Assembly (NCBI GenBank): GCA_036265385.1
Contig: DATAPD010000042.1
Coordinates: 372,001-436,000 of the forward strand
Direction of reading: 5' to 3'
From: DATAPD01 sp036265385
GTDB taxonomy: Bacteria > Acidobacteriota > Terriglobia > Terriglobales > Acidobacteriaceae
DNA length: 64,000 bases
Positions 41,542 through 50,533 of this stretch are shown in pieces (the stretch's first letter is position 1; each line of letters begins with the position of its first letter). Made by a program: the position numbers and the translations under genes. Below the pieces are notes generated by a model, which had not been told where the DNA came from, searched no databases, and worked only from the letters and a program-made list of their open reading frames with translations.

Positions 41542-41769
41542 GTACTCACTCTGCACGTTCCACCTTGAGGTAGTTGCGTATCACCCGTCAAGACATTTTG
41601 ATGGTTCGTTGAAGAATTCACGGAGAATTCTTCCATGTAGTTTCTGTGATGAAACTGTGCAGGGTTGTGGAAAACTGGATCGACGCTTCTTCTAACCATA
41701 CAGGTTTCAATCGATTGCAATTCACGTTTTGTTAACACGTTTTTTTCTTCATTGCACCAAAAAGCGGCG
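41542..41769. other. Intergenic region upstream of RNase H-like gene
   Basis: No gene and no RNA structure was recognised in this stretch. It is comparatively AT-rich (for example GTTTTGTTAACACGTTTTTTTC near 41728-41749) and probably holds the promoters of the RNase H-like gene on the minus strand. Confidence 0.5.
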
Positions 41770-41798
41770 TTGACTTTTTCGCGTCAGGCATTTAATTT
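41770..41798 (+). promoter_or_regulatory. Candidate sigma-70 promoter of the structured RNA
   Basis: TTGACT (41770-41775) and TAATTT (41793-41798) are separated by 17 bases, which suits a sigma-70 promoter. Transcription would begin near 41805, just before the structured RNA. Confidence 0.55.
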
Positions 41799-41804
41799 CG
41801 CGTG

Positions 41805-42060
41805 CGTCGACGGCTGAAAGGGTTAACTTAAATAAACCTTCGTTAACCCGAAGTAAGCTGAGTGATACGCTGAATGGGGCGACCTGGACAGCGACCGGAC
41901 CCGAAAAAACCGACTGCTCTGCGAGGAGTCAGTTGGGGTCAGGAACCGCGAAAGCGGAGATCACATCAAGGGCTGTGACGGTACATGCGTCCACGCTGCA
42001 AGCTCCCTCGCAGGAGCGGGTGGCTAGAGCATAACCAATGTCACAGCCTTTTAATTTTTT
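41805..42060 (+). ncRNA. Structured noncoding RNA of unknown family with intrinsic terminator
   Basis: From the predicted start near 41805 a series of stems follows. A perfect 8-bp pair GGGTTAAC (41820-41827) with GTTAACCC (41842-41849) comes first. A stem GACCC/GGGTC (41898-41902, 41936-41940) then encloses CCGACTG-CTC/GAG-CAGTTGG. A GNRA hairpin CCGC-GAAA-GCGG follows (41946-41957). A long-range 9-bp pair GGCTGTGAC (41971-41979) with GTCACAGCC (42040-42048) encloses an inner hairpin GCTCC/GGAGC. The last stem ends in TTTTAATTTTTT, an intrinsic terminator. No coding frame fits. It is not a tRNA, tmRNA, SRP or RNase P RNA by the motifs I know. It could be 6S-like or one of the Acidobacteria-specific motifs in Rfam, which I cannot test. 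Confidence 0.7.
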
Positions 42061-42286
42061 CTACCCATTTCTTCACTCCCTGAATTTCCTCTCGCCTATT
42101 TCAGTTTGCTTTCCGAATTAGTCACACTCGTCCGAGTCGCACGTCACCGCAATTCTCTGCAGGTTCGGTTATAAGGCTTGCGCATATGGCTTGAGCCCTC
42201 CTTTGCCCGGGGCTCGTCTTCCCTCGGACCCAGGATCTGCCATTGGGGCCACTTCGTGAATATCAAGTGCGACAAGGAGAACCTTT

Positions 42287-42613
42287 ATGTTTGCTCGCGT
42301 TCTTGATTTTGAAATCAAGCCTGACAAGAAAGAAGAGTTTGTGAAACTTGTGAAGGCGGAAATTCTGCCCATCCTGAAGAAGCAGGTCGGTTTTCTTGAG
42401 ATCCTGCCCTTCATGCCCGTCGATGCCAAGCAAAACAGATGGTTCACCATCAGCCTATGGACACGTAGAGACGATGCCACCCGCTATGAGAAGGAAATTT
42501 ATCCCAGGGTGCATGACCTCCTGAAGCCGCTCATGGTTACTCCGATTAACGTTCAGCCCTATGTGCTCGAGACAAGACTTTGCGAGCACTTCGTCGAGAC
42601 GATGGCCGCCTGA
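42287..42613 (+). CDS. Antibiotic biosynthesis monooxygenase-like (ABM) small protein
   Basis: 108 residues with a ferredoxin-like alpha/beta pattern of the ABM superfamily: ARVLDFEIKPDKKEEFVKLV, then GFLEILPFMPVDAKQ, then ISLWTRRDDATRYEKEIYP. Such proteins act as small dimeric monooxygenases, or bind heme or other cofactors; the role here is unknown. ATG 42287 follows AAGGAGAACCTTT. A terminator follows its stop, so it is a single-gene unit. Confidence 0.75.
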   Translation: MFARVLDFEIKPDKKEEFVKLVKAEILPILKKQVGFLEILPFMPVDAKQNRWFTISLWTRRDDATRYEKEIYPRVHDLLKPLMVTPINVQPYVLETRLCEHFVETMAA

Positions 42614-42631
42614 CATCCCGCGACATCGCCA

Positions 42632-42660
42632 CCCCGGAGCACCCGCTCCGGGGTTTTCAT
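42632..42660 (+). terminator. Intrinsic terminator after the ABM-like gene
   Basis: A perfect 9-bp stem CCCCGGAGC-ACCC-GCTCCGGGG is followed by TTTTCATTTTT. It separates the ABM-like gene from the convergent RND operon. Confidence 0.92.
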
Positions 42661-42698
42661 TTTTGGCGATTTGTAAGGGATTTTTTTCTGCCGAAAAG

Positions 42699-45600
42699 CT
42701 AAGCGCGACGCTTCGTCCCTTGCCGCCGTTCTCTCCAGCCCTCGATCAAAAGGTAAAGCACCGGGATAAAGAATAAGTTCAGTACGGTCGACATGATCAT
42801 GCCGCCGAAAACTGTCGTTCCTACGGAGTGCCTTCCATGCTCGCCGGCTCCAGAAGCCAGCACCAGCGGCAGCACGCCGAGGATGAACGCGAGAGATGTC
42901 ATGAGGATGGGACGTAGCCGGATGCGCGCCGCTTCCACTGCAGCATCGACGATGGTCATGCCGCGTTGGCGCAACTGCTCCGCGAATTCGACGATCAGAA
43001 TCGCGTTTTTGCTGGCGAGACCTACCAGCATGACCAAGCCAATCTGGCAGTAGACGTCGTTCTGCAATCCGCGGAGGGATTGAGCACCCAGCGCTCCGAG
43101 GAGTGCCATGGGAACAGCCAGCAGCACGATGAAGGGAAGCACGAAACTTTCGTACTGCGCGGAAAGTGTGAGGTAGACCACCAGCGTGCCGAGTCCGAAC
43201 AATATGAAAGCCGTGCCGCCCGACTGCAGTTCTTCGAGTGAAAGGCCTGTCCATTCGTACGCGTAACCCTGCGGCAATACCTGCTTGCTGACATCCTCCA
43301 TGGCCGCGATGGCCTGGCCCGAACTGAATCCGGGAGCCGCTGATCCGTCGATCTCCACTGACCGGAACAGGTTGTAGTGGCTGATCACCTGCGGCGTAGT
43401 GGACTGAGCGACCGTGATCAGATTGTCGAGCGGCACCATTCCGCCGTTATCTGCGCGCACGTAAAACTGCCGCATGTCCTGCGCGGTTGCGCGGAACTGC
43501 GTGTCCGCCTGCACATATACACGGTAAGAACGGTTATTGAAGTCGAAGTCGTTGACGTAGGACGAACCCATGTAGACGCTCAGCGTGTCCGTGATCTGCT
43601 GCAAAGAGACATGCATGCTCTTGGCTTTTTCCCGGTCGATTGTGACAAGGAACTGCGGGTCGTTCGCGCTGTAGCTGGTGAACAGGCCGGTCAAGTCTTT
43701 TTGTTTCCGCCCGCTGCCTTCACGAATGACATCATGGGCGGCCTTATCAAGCTCGGCAAGCGTGTGGTTTGCCTGGTCGAGGACCTCGAACTGGAAGCCG
43801 CCGAAATTTCCAAGACCTTGGACAGCGGGAGGAAGAAACGGAATGACGATCGCGCCGGAAATTCCCAACAGTGGGCCGCGCACACGATTCACGATGGCAT
43901 TTGCGCTATGAGCGTCGCCTTTTCGTTTCGAATAGGGTTTGAGGGGAACAAAGATCAGCGCGCGGTTCGGGGCATTCCCCCCGAAACTGAAGCCGGATAC
44001 CGCGAACGTTCCTTCAACTTCGTCGGGAGCGTTCTGACGCATGATCTTGTCGACCTGTGCGCCGATCTGCTTCGTATAGTCGAGCGAGGCTCCGCTCGGG
44101 GACTGGACGGCAACGATGAAGTAGCCTTGGTCCTCGTCGGGCACGAAACCCTTCGGCACGACCTTGAATATGAAATAGGTTGCGGCCAAGCCAACAAGAA
44201 ACAGCACGAGCGCTGCAAACTCGTAATTCAGGAACAAGCGAAGCGCTTTGCTGTAGCCGTCCGTTACCGCCTTGATCACGCGATCCACGCCCCGAAAAAA
44301 CCAGTTTTTGGTGATATGGGTGCGTCCGAGTAAAAGTGCTGATAGCGAAGGCGTGAGCGTCAGAGCGTTGAAAGCCGATATCGAGATCGAAAACGCAATC
44401 GTCAGCGCGAACTGTCTGAACAGAATGCCAGTCGTACCCGGGAAGAACGCTACCGGAACGAAGACCGCAACCAGCACGAGCGAAGTGGCGATGACCGCGC
44501 CTGCTACTTCCTTCATGGCGAGAGACGCGGCGGCGTGTGGATCCTTCTCACCTTCCTGCAGATGCCGCTCGATATTTTCGATAACCACGATGGCATCATC
44601 GACGACCAGTCCGGTGGCGAGCGTGATGCCGAAAAGCGTGAGCGTATTAACAGAGAAGCCCAGGAGCTTGACGAACGCAAAGGTTCCGATAAGGGAGACT
44701 GGGATCGTCACCGACGGGATGATCGTGCTGCGCCAGTCTTCAAGGAAAATAAAGATGACCAGCACGACGAGGACAATCGCTTCGAGCAGCGTGCTCAATA
44801 CATCGCGTATCGATTCTCCGACTGCATCAGTGGTGTCGAAGGCCAGCTGATACGTCATTCCGGGAGGGAAACGCTTGGCCAGACGCTCGAGTTCTGCAAT
44901 TGCTCGCCGATCCACTTCGAGCGCGTTCGCGTTGGACAATTGCGTGATGCCCAGACCAACCGCATCATGCCCGTTGAATTGCAGATCGCTGCCGTAATCT
45001 TCAGCTCCAAGCTCCGCGCGACCTACGTCGCGGACTCGAACCAGCGTGCCATCTGGATTGCTCTTGAGGATGATGTTCTCGAACTGCGAAGCCTCTGACA
45101 GACGCCCGATGGCGCGCACGCTAATCTGATAAGTCTGGCCGGCCTTCGCTGGAGGCTGGCCGACCTGCCCGGCAGCCACTTCGACGTTCTGTTCCTGCAG
45201 TGCGCTGACCACGTCCGAAGCCGTCAAGGCACGGCTGGCCATGCGCACGGGATCAAGCCAGAGCCGCATGGAATACTTGCGCTCTCCGAAGATGAAAACC
45301 TCGGCAACGCCCGGGACGCGCTTGAGAGCGTCTTTGACGTAGACGTCCAGGTAGTTGCTCATGAAGAGCGGCGTGTAGCGGGCATCCGGCGAGAACACGG
45401 CGGCACCAAAAACGAAGTTGTTGGAACTCTTCGCAACGGAAACGCCGACTGCTTTCACGGCTGCTGGTAGTCGTCCTTGGGCTGTGTTTACCCGATTCTG
45501 AATGTCAACCGCGGCCAGGTCCGGATCACGGTTCAGGTCAAACGTCGCTGTGATCTGGCTGCTCCCGTCGTTTCCGCTCGAGGACGTCACATACTTCATG

Positions 45601-45824
45601 CCCTCAGCGCCGTTGATCTGTTGTTCCAGCGGAGTGGTGACCGCACTCTCCACCGTCTGGGCACTTGCACCCGTATAGAAGCTTCCGACCGTGACTTGTG
45701 GAGGTGCAAGGTTGGGGAATTGAGCGATGGGCAGCGTAGGGATTACGGCTGCGCCCGCCAGGATGATCAGCAACGCGCAAACAGTGGCAAATACCGGTCT
45801 ACGTATGAAGAAGTCGACAAACAT
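42699..45824 (-). CDS. RND efflux permease (HAE1/AcrB family)
   Basis: 1041 residues, the normal length for AcrB-like pumps. Twelve transmembrane helices, with the first after MFVDFFIRRPVFATVCALLI. The proton-relay aspartate pair is present in GLVVDDAIVVIENIERHL near residue 405, and the lysine in VGLASKNAILIVEFAEQL near 935. Large periplasmic loops follow helices 1 and 7. It exports hydrophobic drugs or solvents using the proton gradient. The adaptor gene lies just upstream on the same strand. No TolC-type outer-membrane gene is adjacent; one elsewhere in the genome would be needed. Confidence 0.95.
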   Translation of the reverse strand: MFVDFFIRRPVFATVCALLIILAGAAVIPTLPIAQFPNLAPPQVTVGSFYTGASAQTVESAVTTPLEQQINGAEGMKYVTSSSGNDGSSQITATFDLNRDPDLAAVDIQNRVNTAQGRLPAAVKAVGVSVAKSSNNFVFGAAVFSPDARYTPLFMSNYLDVYVKDALKRVPGVAEVFIFGERKYSMRLWLDPVRMASRALTASDVVSALQEQNVEVAAGQVGQPPAKAGQTYQISVRAIGRLSEASQFENIILKSNPDGTLVRVRDVGRAELGAEDYGSDLQFNGHDAVGLGITQLSNANALEVDRRAIAELERLAKRFPPGMTYQLAFDTTDAVGESIRDVLSTLLEAIVLVVLVIFIFLEDWRSTIIPSVTIPVSLIGTFAFVKLLGFSVNTLTLFGITLATGLVVDDAIVVIENIERHLQEGEKDPHAAASLAMKEVAGAVIATSLVLVAVFVPVAFFPGTTGILFRQFALTIAFSISISAFNALTLTPSLSALLLGRTHITKNWFFRGVDRVIKAVTDGYSKALRLFLNYEFAALVLFLVGLAATYFIFKVVPKGFVPDEDQGYFIVAVQSPSGASLDYTKQIGAQVDKIMRQNAPDEVEGTFAVSGFSFGGNAPNRALIFVPLKPYSKRKGDAHSANAIVNRVRGPLLGISGAIVIPFLPPAVQGLGNFGGFQFEVLDQANHTLAELDKAAHDVIREGSGRKQKDLTGLFTSYSANDPQFLVTIDREKAKSMHVSLQQITDTLSVYMGSSYVNDFDFNNRSYRVYVQADTQFRATAQDMRQFYVRADNGGMVPLDNLITVAQSTTPQVISHYNLFRSVEIDGSAAPGFSSGQAIAAMEDVSKQVLPQGYAYEWTGLSLEELQSGGTAFILFGLGTLVVYLTLSAQYESFVLPFIVLLAVPMALLGALGAQSLRGLQNDVYCQIGLVMLVGLASKNAILIVEFAEQLRQRGMTIVDAAVEAARIRLRPILMTSLAFILGVLPLVLASGAGEHGRHSVGTTVFGGMIMSTVLNLFFIPVLYLLIEGWRERRQGTKRRA

Positions 45825-45833
45825 GAAAAATCA

Positions 45834-45925
45834 GTTGCTAGTAGTCAGTAGCTAGTTAAACGCCTTCCAAGAACGATCATGAAGTAGCGACTGAACACTA
45901 GCCATTGGCTAATCGCACTAGCTGC
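45834..45925. repeat. Heptamer-period tract between RND permease and adaptor
   Basis: The tract reads GCTAGTA, GTCAGTA, GCTAGTT and later ACTGAAC, ACTAGCC, ATTGGCT, AATCGCA, CTAGCTG. The adaptor stop TAG (read on the minus strand at 45918-45920) lies within it. Confidence 0.65.
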
Positions 45926-47057
45926 TGCCTTCCTGCGGCATAACTGGAACACCGTCCACCAGGAACTGCGTTCCGGAAATTATGACCTTGTCGCCGCTTT
46001 TGATTCCATCCAGCACGACGTAATCGTTGCCATCGATTTGCCCGAGCTTCAGCAGTTTCTGGCGAGCGACGAACCCTCCCTTTGCGTCAGGTTCTGCGAC
46101 AAAAGCAAAGTATTGCCCACCAATCCGATTGACTGCCAGAACGGGCACCACTGGAGCATTGTGCGAACCCCAGACTACTCGCGCACGCACGAACTGGGAT
46201 TGGCGCAGCATCCGCTGGTGGTTCGAAATCCTGGCTTTCACCAAAACAGTCTGTGTTGCGTTATCCACCTGCGGAGAAACAAAGCTCACCTTGCTGTGCG
46301 CGATTACGTTTCCGCTGCCGTCCACAAGTTCGACTGGCATATTCATCTTCAGTTGAGAAGATCGCTCGATCGGCACGTACACATAGACTTCAAGCGATCC
46401 AGGCTTGTCCACAGTCGTCAACACAGTGGAGACGACGACGCGATCGCCAACGTGGACCGGGATATCTCCGACGATGCCGGTCGAAGGCGCAGTTACCCGG
46501 TAATAGTGCAACTGAACCTGCTGTTCACGCACCTGCGCCCCTAAGGCTTGGACTTGCGATTGGGCCGCATCCAAAGCCGATCTGGCTTGGTCCAGTTCTT
46601 GCCGACTTACAACACCGGAGGCAGCGAGATTGTTCGTACGGTCATATTGCTGCTGGGCAAACTTTAGGTTGGCGAGCGCCGCAGCGCGGGTATCCTCCTG
46701 ACTCTTTACCGTAGCTTGCTGCTTAGCGGGATCGATCTGCATAAGAGGCATCCCGGGACTGACGCGATCCCCAGAATGGACGAAGATCTTGGTGATCTGC
46801 CCTTCGACCTGAGGCATGATCACGGCCGAGTCGCGAGATTTCATCGTCGCAACGTATTCGGTCGTATCGTTCACCAGCTTGGGAGCAGCCGTGTGCACTT
46901 TCACCGGCATTGCTGCAGGTGCCTGCGCGCCTTGCATATCCTTTTTGCCGCAGCCGGAAAAAAGGAAAAGTCCTAACGAAACCGAGCACAGCAGTACCCG
47001 ATTCCAAGTGGCGGACCGGCGACGAGAAGAAAAAGACGGAAGAGGACGAGGCGTCAT
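45918..47057 (-). CDS. RND efflux periplasmic adaptor lipoprotein (AcrA/MexA family)
   Basis: About 379 residues from ATG 47057. The N-terminus is a lipoprotein signal with lipobox LFSGC. The lipoyl-like halves (PQVEGQITKIFVHSGDRVSP ... VTAPSTGIVGDIPVHVGDRV) enclose a helical hairpin (residues about 100-175). Beta-barrel and membrane-proximal domains follow. It connects the inner-membrane pump with an outer-membrane channel. It precedes the AcrB-like permease by about 90 bases on the same strand, so the two form an operon. The other frame start at 47087 would put extra residues before the lipobox and is less likely. Confidence 0.92.
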   Translation of the reverse strand: MTPRPLPSFSSRRRSATWNRVLLCSVSLGLFLFSGCGKKDMQGAQAPAAMPVKVHTAAPKLVNDTTEYVATMKSRDSAVIMPQVEGQITKIFVHSGDRVSPGMPLMQIDPAKQQATVKSQEDTRAAALANLKFAQQQYDRTNNLAASGVVSRQELDQARSALDAAQSQVQALGAQVREQQVQLHYYRVTAPSTGIVGDIPVHVGDRVVVSTVLTTVDKPGSLEVYVYVPIERSSQLKMNMPVELVDGSGNVIAHSKVSFVSPQVDNATQTVLVKARISNHQRMLRQSQFVRARVVWGSHNAPVVPVLAVNRIGGQYFAFVAEPDAKGGFVARQKLLKLGQIDGNDYVVLDGIKSGDKVIISGTQFLVDGVPVMPQEGSS

Positions 47058-47206
47058 GGATTCACTACCGGACCCGCCAAAAATCACCCGTTACCCTACC
47101 ATGCAGCGGGAGTCCGTCGCCACGATAACCGACACAGCTCATTGTGCGATCTACGTCTAGACGCGGGCCATCAGCTGCGGCAACGATCTGCTAGAGTGTT
47201 CCGGCC

Positions 47207-48244
47207 ATGAAGCCGAGCCGTAGCTTTGCCAGTGACAACAATGCCGCTGTCCATCCTGAGGTTCTTGCCGCGCTCGCTCGAGTGAACTCGGGTCATGTGG
47301 TCGGCTATGGTGACGATCTTTATACCGAAGCGGCAGTCCGCAAATTTGAAGAACATTTCGGACCGGATATTGCAGTCTTCTTCGTATTTAACGGAACGGG
47401 GGCAAACGTTTTAAGTCTCGAGGCTCTTACCCGCTCTTATGAGGCCATTATTTGTGCAGAGGGAGCCCACGTATATACGGATGAATGCGCGGCGCCGGAA
47501 AAATTTACGGGAAGCAAACTAATTCCGCTGCCAACAAAAGATGGCAAGCTGACACCGGAACTTGTAGCTCATGCTTATCACGGCGTTGGCGACACGCACC
47601 ATGTCCAACCGAAAGTGGTGACGATCACCCAGTCCACTGAGCTTGGCACCATCTATCAGCCGGAGCAGGTTCGCGCACTCGCGAAATTTGCGCACGACCG
47701 CGGTATGTATCTACACATGGACGGTGCCAGGCTATCGAACGCGGCCGCCGCACTTGGTCAAAATCTTCGGGAGGCGACTCGCAATCTAGGTGTTGACGTG
47801 CTGTCTTTTGGCGGAACGAAGAACGGTCTGATGGGAGTGGAGGCCGTCGTCTTTTTTGATGAGAAGCTAGCGGGTAACTTCCATTTCTTCCGCAAGCAAA
47901 GCATGCAGCTGGCCTCTAAGATGCGCTATCTGTCAGTCCAAATGGAGACCCTCCTCACCCATGACTTATGGCGTCGGAACGCGGAGCACGCCAACCGGAT
48001 GGCTAAGTTACTCGAGAACGAGATACGGAAAATTCCTGGCGTCAGCATCTCGTATCCGGTAGAAGCCAATGGGGTTTTTGCGATCATCCCGAAGCAGGCC
48101 ATTGCGAAAATCCAGGAAAGATACTTCTTTTACGTATGGAATGAGGAGCTATCGATGGTTCGGTGGATGTGCTCTTTCGATACGACGGAAGAAGATGTGC
48201 ACCAGTTTGCAACCTTCGTAGCATCGTGTGCAACTGCCGTATAG
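47207..48244 (+). CDS. Low-specificity threonine aldolase (beta-eliminating lyase fold)
   Basis: 345 residues of the PLP-dependent fold-type I threonine aldolase family. It splits L-threonine (or allo-threonine) to glycine and acetaldehyde. Motifs are SDNNAAVHPEVLAAL near the N-terminus, HVYTDECAAPE near residue 86, MHMDGARLSNAAAAL near 165 and the PLP lysine in DVLSFGGTKNGLMG near 200. The ECAAPE motif is a variant of the usual HEAGA, seen in one subgroup of these lyases. It is a stand-alone gene downstream of a divergent efflux operon. Confidence 0.88.
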   Translation: MKPSRSFASDNNAAVHPEVLAALARVNSGHVVGYGDDLYTEAAVRKFEEHFGPDIAVFFVFNGTGANVLSLEALTRSYEAIICAEGAHVYTDECAAPEKFTGSKLIPLPTKDGKLTPELVAHAYHGVGDTHHVQPKVVTITQSTELGTIYQPEQVRALAKFAHDRGMYLHMDGARLSNAAAALGQNLREATRNLGVDVLSFGGTKNGLMGVEAVVFFDEKLAGNFHFFRKQSMQLASKMRYLSVQMETLLTHDLWRRNAEHANRMAKLLENEIRKIPGVSISYPVEANGVFAIIPKQAIAKIQERYFFYVWNEELSMVRWMCSFDTTEEDVHQFATFVASCATAV

Positions 48245-48313
48245 CACACCCTTCCTATTGTCCCTTCATTCCTTCTTGCATAGTGTTTTCTACGTAGGCC
48301 TGTGGAGGGATTA

Positions 48314-48715
48314 ATGCGCCCGTTTGCTCTTCGTCTATTTGTGATTGCCGTGGTTATCGCAGTTTGCCTAACTACTCCCGCATGCGGGAATGGCGATCAA
48401 CAACTCGTGAGTATTACGGTCTCTCCCGATAACGTAACCATGCAAGGTTTCGGGTTACAAGTTCAGTACACCGCAATTGGAAATTATCGGCAACCGATGG
48501 AGTCCAGAGACATTACCAGCAAGGTAGTCTGGTCATCCGCAGCTCCTCAGATTGTATCGGTTGATGCCAATGGGTTAGCGACTTATCTCGGTGGCTGCGC
48601 GACTAATCTTCAGATTACGGCAACTGCCTACAGTAATAAAGCAAACCCGTCGGCTGGGTCAGCGACCGTAGGCTCGATCACCATGAACGCGCAGGATCCA
48701 GTCTGCCAACAGTAG
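48314..48715 (+). CDS. Ig-like domain lipoprotein (Big_2-like)
   Basis: 133 residues. Start ATG 48314 is used because GGAGGGATTA precedes it. A lipoprotein signal (VVIAVCLTTPAC) is followed by one bacterial Ig-like domain with LVSITVSPDNVTMQ, VVWSSAAPQIVSVDANGLAT and ITATAYSN strands. Such domains act in surface display or adhesion. The function of this small protein is unknown. Confidence 0.8.
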   Translation: MRPFALRLFVIAVVIAVCLTTPACGNGDQQLVSITVSPDNVTMQGFGLQVQYTAIGNYRQPMESRDITSKVVWSSAAPQIVSVDANGLATYLGGCATNLQITATAYSNKANPSAGSATVGSITMNAQDPVCQQ

Positions 48716-48777
48716 AGCAACGTTGGGGAATGAACGGTGGTTTGAGTGTTCAAGCCACCGTGGAAGTCGTCATACTA

Positions 48778-48939
48778 CTACTCGCCTGACAATAGCTTTC
48801 CCAGCGTTGGCTTGTGTTTCTCGCCGCGCTCCTTCTTGTTCTTGATCACACGTCCGGCGGGCGGCGTACCGACCCGCTCTCGGGCCAATTCTTTGACGGC
48901 CTTCACCGCTCGAAACCGCTTTGCCTTTTTCTTCGCCAT
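48778..48939 (-). CDS. Small basic protein
   Basis: 53 residues from ATG 48939 (MAKKKAKRFRAVKAVKELAR ...). It is highly basic, with a middle VGTPPAGRVIKNKKERGE stretch and a C-terminal KHKPTLGKLLSGE. It looks like a nucleic-acid-binding or ribosome-associated peptide, but no family was recognised. A TTG at 48984 would add 15 residues. No strong ribosome site was seen. Confidence 0.55.
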   Translation of the reverse strand: MAKKKAKRFRAVKAVKELARERVGTPPAGRVIKNKKERGEKHKPTLGKLLSGE

Positions 48940-49012
48940 ATGCGTACGCACTAGATTGAAATACCGGTCATGGCCTTCAGCCAACAGCTAAATATGCAAT
49001 AATTTCGGAAGG

Positions 49013-49040
49013 CTGTCAGCTGTGACCTGTCAGCTTGAGC
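49013..49040. repeat. Heptamer-period tract
   Basis: The tract reads CTGTCAG, CTGTGAC, CTGTCAG, CTTGAGC, four seven-base units just before the small zinc-finger-like gene. Confidence 0.6.
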
Positions 49041-49045
49041 TTCTT

Positions 49046-49321
49046 ATGGATGAGCGCGAATTCTTCGACGAGCGACCGGACAAAAAGACACATACGCTGA
49101 ACTGTCCGCATTGCCATCAGTCTGCCGAATACGAAGTCGGTTGGCTCGTCCGCACTAAAAAAAAGCAGCTTCCCGGCCGTGCTGACGAGCGGGACCGCGC
49201 CCGTTTCGCTAAAGCCCGTTCCTACATGATGAGACGGGACGACATGATGGCTTGCAAGAACATGCGTTGCCGCAAGCGTTTCGAGATCACCACCTTGCAA
49301 AGCGTAGCGTTCCTAGACTGA
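49046..49321 (+). CDS. Small four-cysteine zinc-ribbon-like protein
   Basis: 91 residues from ATG 49046. Two pairs of cysteines (LNCPHCHQSAEY near residue 20 and CKNMRCRKRFEI near 70) form a zinc-ribbon-like unit, separated by a basic, arginine-rich segment. It is probably a nucleic-acid-binding or regulatory protein; no family recognised. The start could also be GTG 49022, eight residues earlier. Confidence 0.6.
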   Translation: MDEREFFDERPDKKTHTLNCPHCHQSAEYEVGWLVRTKKKQLPGRADERDRARFAKARSYMMRRDDMMACKNMRCRKRFEITTLQSVAFLD

Positions 49322-49440
49322 ACCGCTACCCCTTCCTCCCAATCCCGGTTGCTGATTTATACTAATGGGTTCGCGTCTGTATTTTATTCATTCCAGAGAC
49401 GCGCGGGTTTGAGTCTCCCGCCCATTATCAGGAGTCATCC

Positions 49441-50211
49441 GTGAAGATTCTCGTTTGTATGAAGCAGGTTCCCCAGAAGGATGCCCCTCTTAAGCTGAAC
49501 GAAAGCGCCGCCTGGATTCGCGAAGACGTCTCGTATGAAGTCAACGAACCGGATGCTTACGCTTTGGAAGAGGCGCTTCGACAGAAAGAAAAGCATGGCG
49601 GAGAAGTTGTGGTCATCACTTCTGGACCCACGCGCTCCTCGCAAGTCTTACGGGAAGCGCTAGCCAAGGGCGCGGACCGGGCGATCCACCTCGAGGACAA
49701 TGCATTCGTCGGCCTAGACGCACTGAACACGGCCAAAGCCTTTGCTGCCGCCATTAAAGATGAACAGTTTGATTTGATTTTTACCGGGCTACAGTCCGAC
49801 GACTACGGATATGCGCAAACCGGAGTCATCCTGGCCGAACTGCTCGGCTGGCCGCATGCCACAATCATCATGCAGATTGAAAAGAAGGATGCCGGGATCC
49901 GTGTGAAGCGCGAGCTGGAAGCAGGGTTCTTTCAGTTCGTCGACATGCCTCTACCCGCGGTGCTGACCATTCAGTCAGGCATCAACAAATTGCGGTACGC
50001 AACGTTGATTGGAATCAAGCAGGCCAAGAACAAGCCGCTGCGGAAGGTAACTCTGGCCGATGTGCAGGCCGCGATAGGAAATAATCTGCAGAAGATTGAG
50101 CGTTTGTATGTTCCGCAAAAAACCAAGAATACGGAGGTTCTGGAAGGTCCTCCGGCAGAAGTAGCCAAGAAGCTCACAGAGAAACTACGCGACGAAGCGA
50201 GAGTCCTATAA
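49441..50211 (+). CDS. etfB: Electron transfer flavoprotein beta subunit
   Basis: 256 residues. EtfB binds AMP and, with EtfA, forms the electron shuttle from acyl-CoA and other dehydrogenases to ETF:quinone oxidoreductase. The ETF beta pattern is seen in KILVCMKQVPQKDAPLKL near the N-terminus, VVVITSGPTRSSQVLREALA near 57, and LTIQSGINKLRYATLIGI near 176. GTG 49441 follows AGGAGTCATCC. It lies upstream of etfA, separated by a small membrane protein gene. All run in the same direction with the quinone reductase further downstream. Confidence 0.93.
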   Translation: MKILVCMKQVPQKDAPLKLNESAAWIREDVSYEVNEPDAYALEEALRQKEKHGGEVVVITSGPTRSSQVLREALAKGADRAIHLEDNAFVGLDALNTAKAFAAAIKDEQFDLIFTGLQSDDYGYAQTGVILAELLGWPHATIIMQIEKKDAGIRVKRELEAGFFQFVDMPLPAVLTIQSGINKLRYATLIGIKQAKNKPLRKVTLADVQAAIGNNLQKIERLYVPQKTKNTEVLEGPPAEVAKKLTEKLRDEARVL

Positions 50212-50311
50212 GGCCGCGGCTTGCGCGGGGTCATGTTTATCCGTCACTGAACTTGAGGGTCGAGAATCCCATACTGGCCGCATCAGGGCTGGGTAAAGCC
50301 GGGAGGCGACC

Positions 50312-50533
50312 ATGGCAGATCTCGAAGCGAAGCGTGAAACCGGAATGAGCCTGATGTTTCTTGGGCTGACCGTTTGGGTAGGAGACTTGCTCGTATTGTT
50401 CTTCTTGCCCGCCGGATTCAAGCAAGGCAGACAACAGGCATTTTTTGCCATCATGCTGGTGCTGTTTTTGTTGGGCGCATTCTTGATGGCCGGCGGATAT
50501 CTGGGAAGACGGAAGGCTGGACCTGAAGAATAG
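50312..50533 (+). CDS. Small two-span membrane protein between etfB and etfA
   Basis: 73 residues with two transmembrane helices (LMFLGLTVWVGDLLVLFFL and FAIMLVLFLLGAFLMAGGYL). ATG 50312 follows GGAGGCGACC. Not recognised as any known family. Its position between etfB and etfA, in the same direction, suggests co-expression with the electron-transfer flavoprotein. Confidence 0.65.
   Translation: MADLEAKRETGMSLMFLGLTVWVGDLLVLFFLPAGFKQGRQQAFFAIMLVLFLLGAFLMAGGYLGRRKAGPEE

Noticed and set aside
42699..45824. Long open frames on the plus strand opposite the RND permease (for example 43377-44333).
   Set aside because: They are antisense shadows of a fully conserved 1041-residue transporter.
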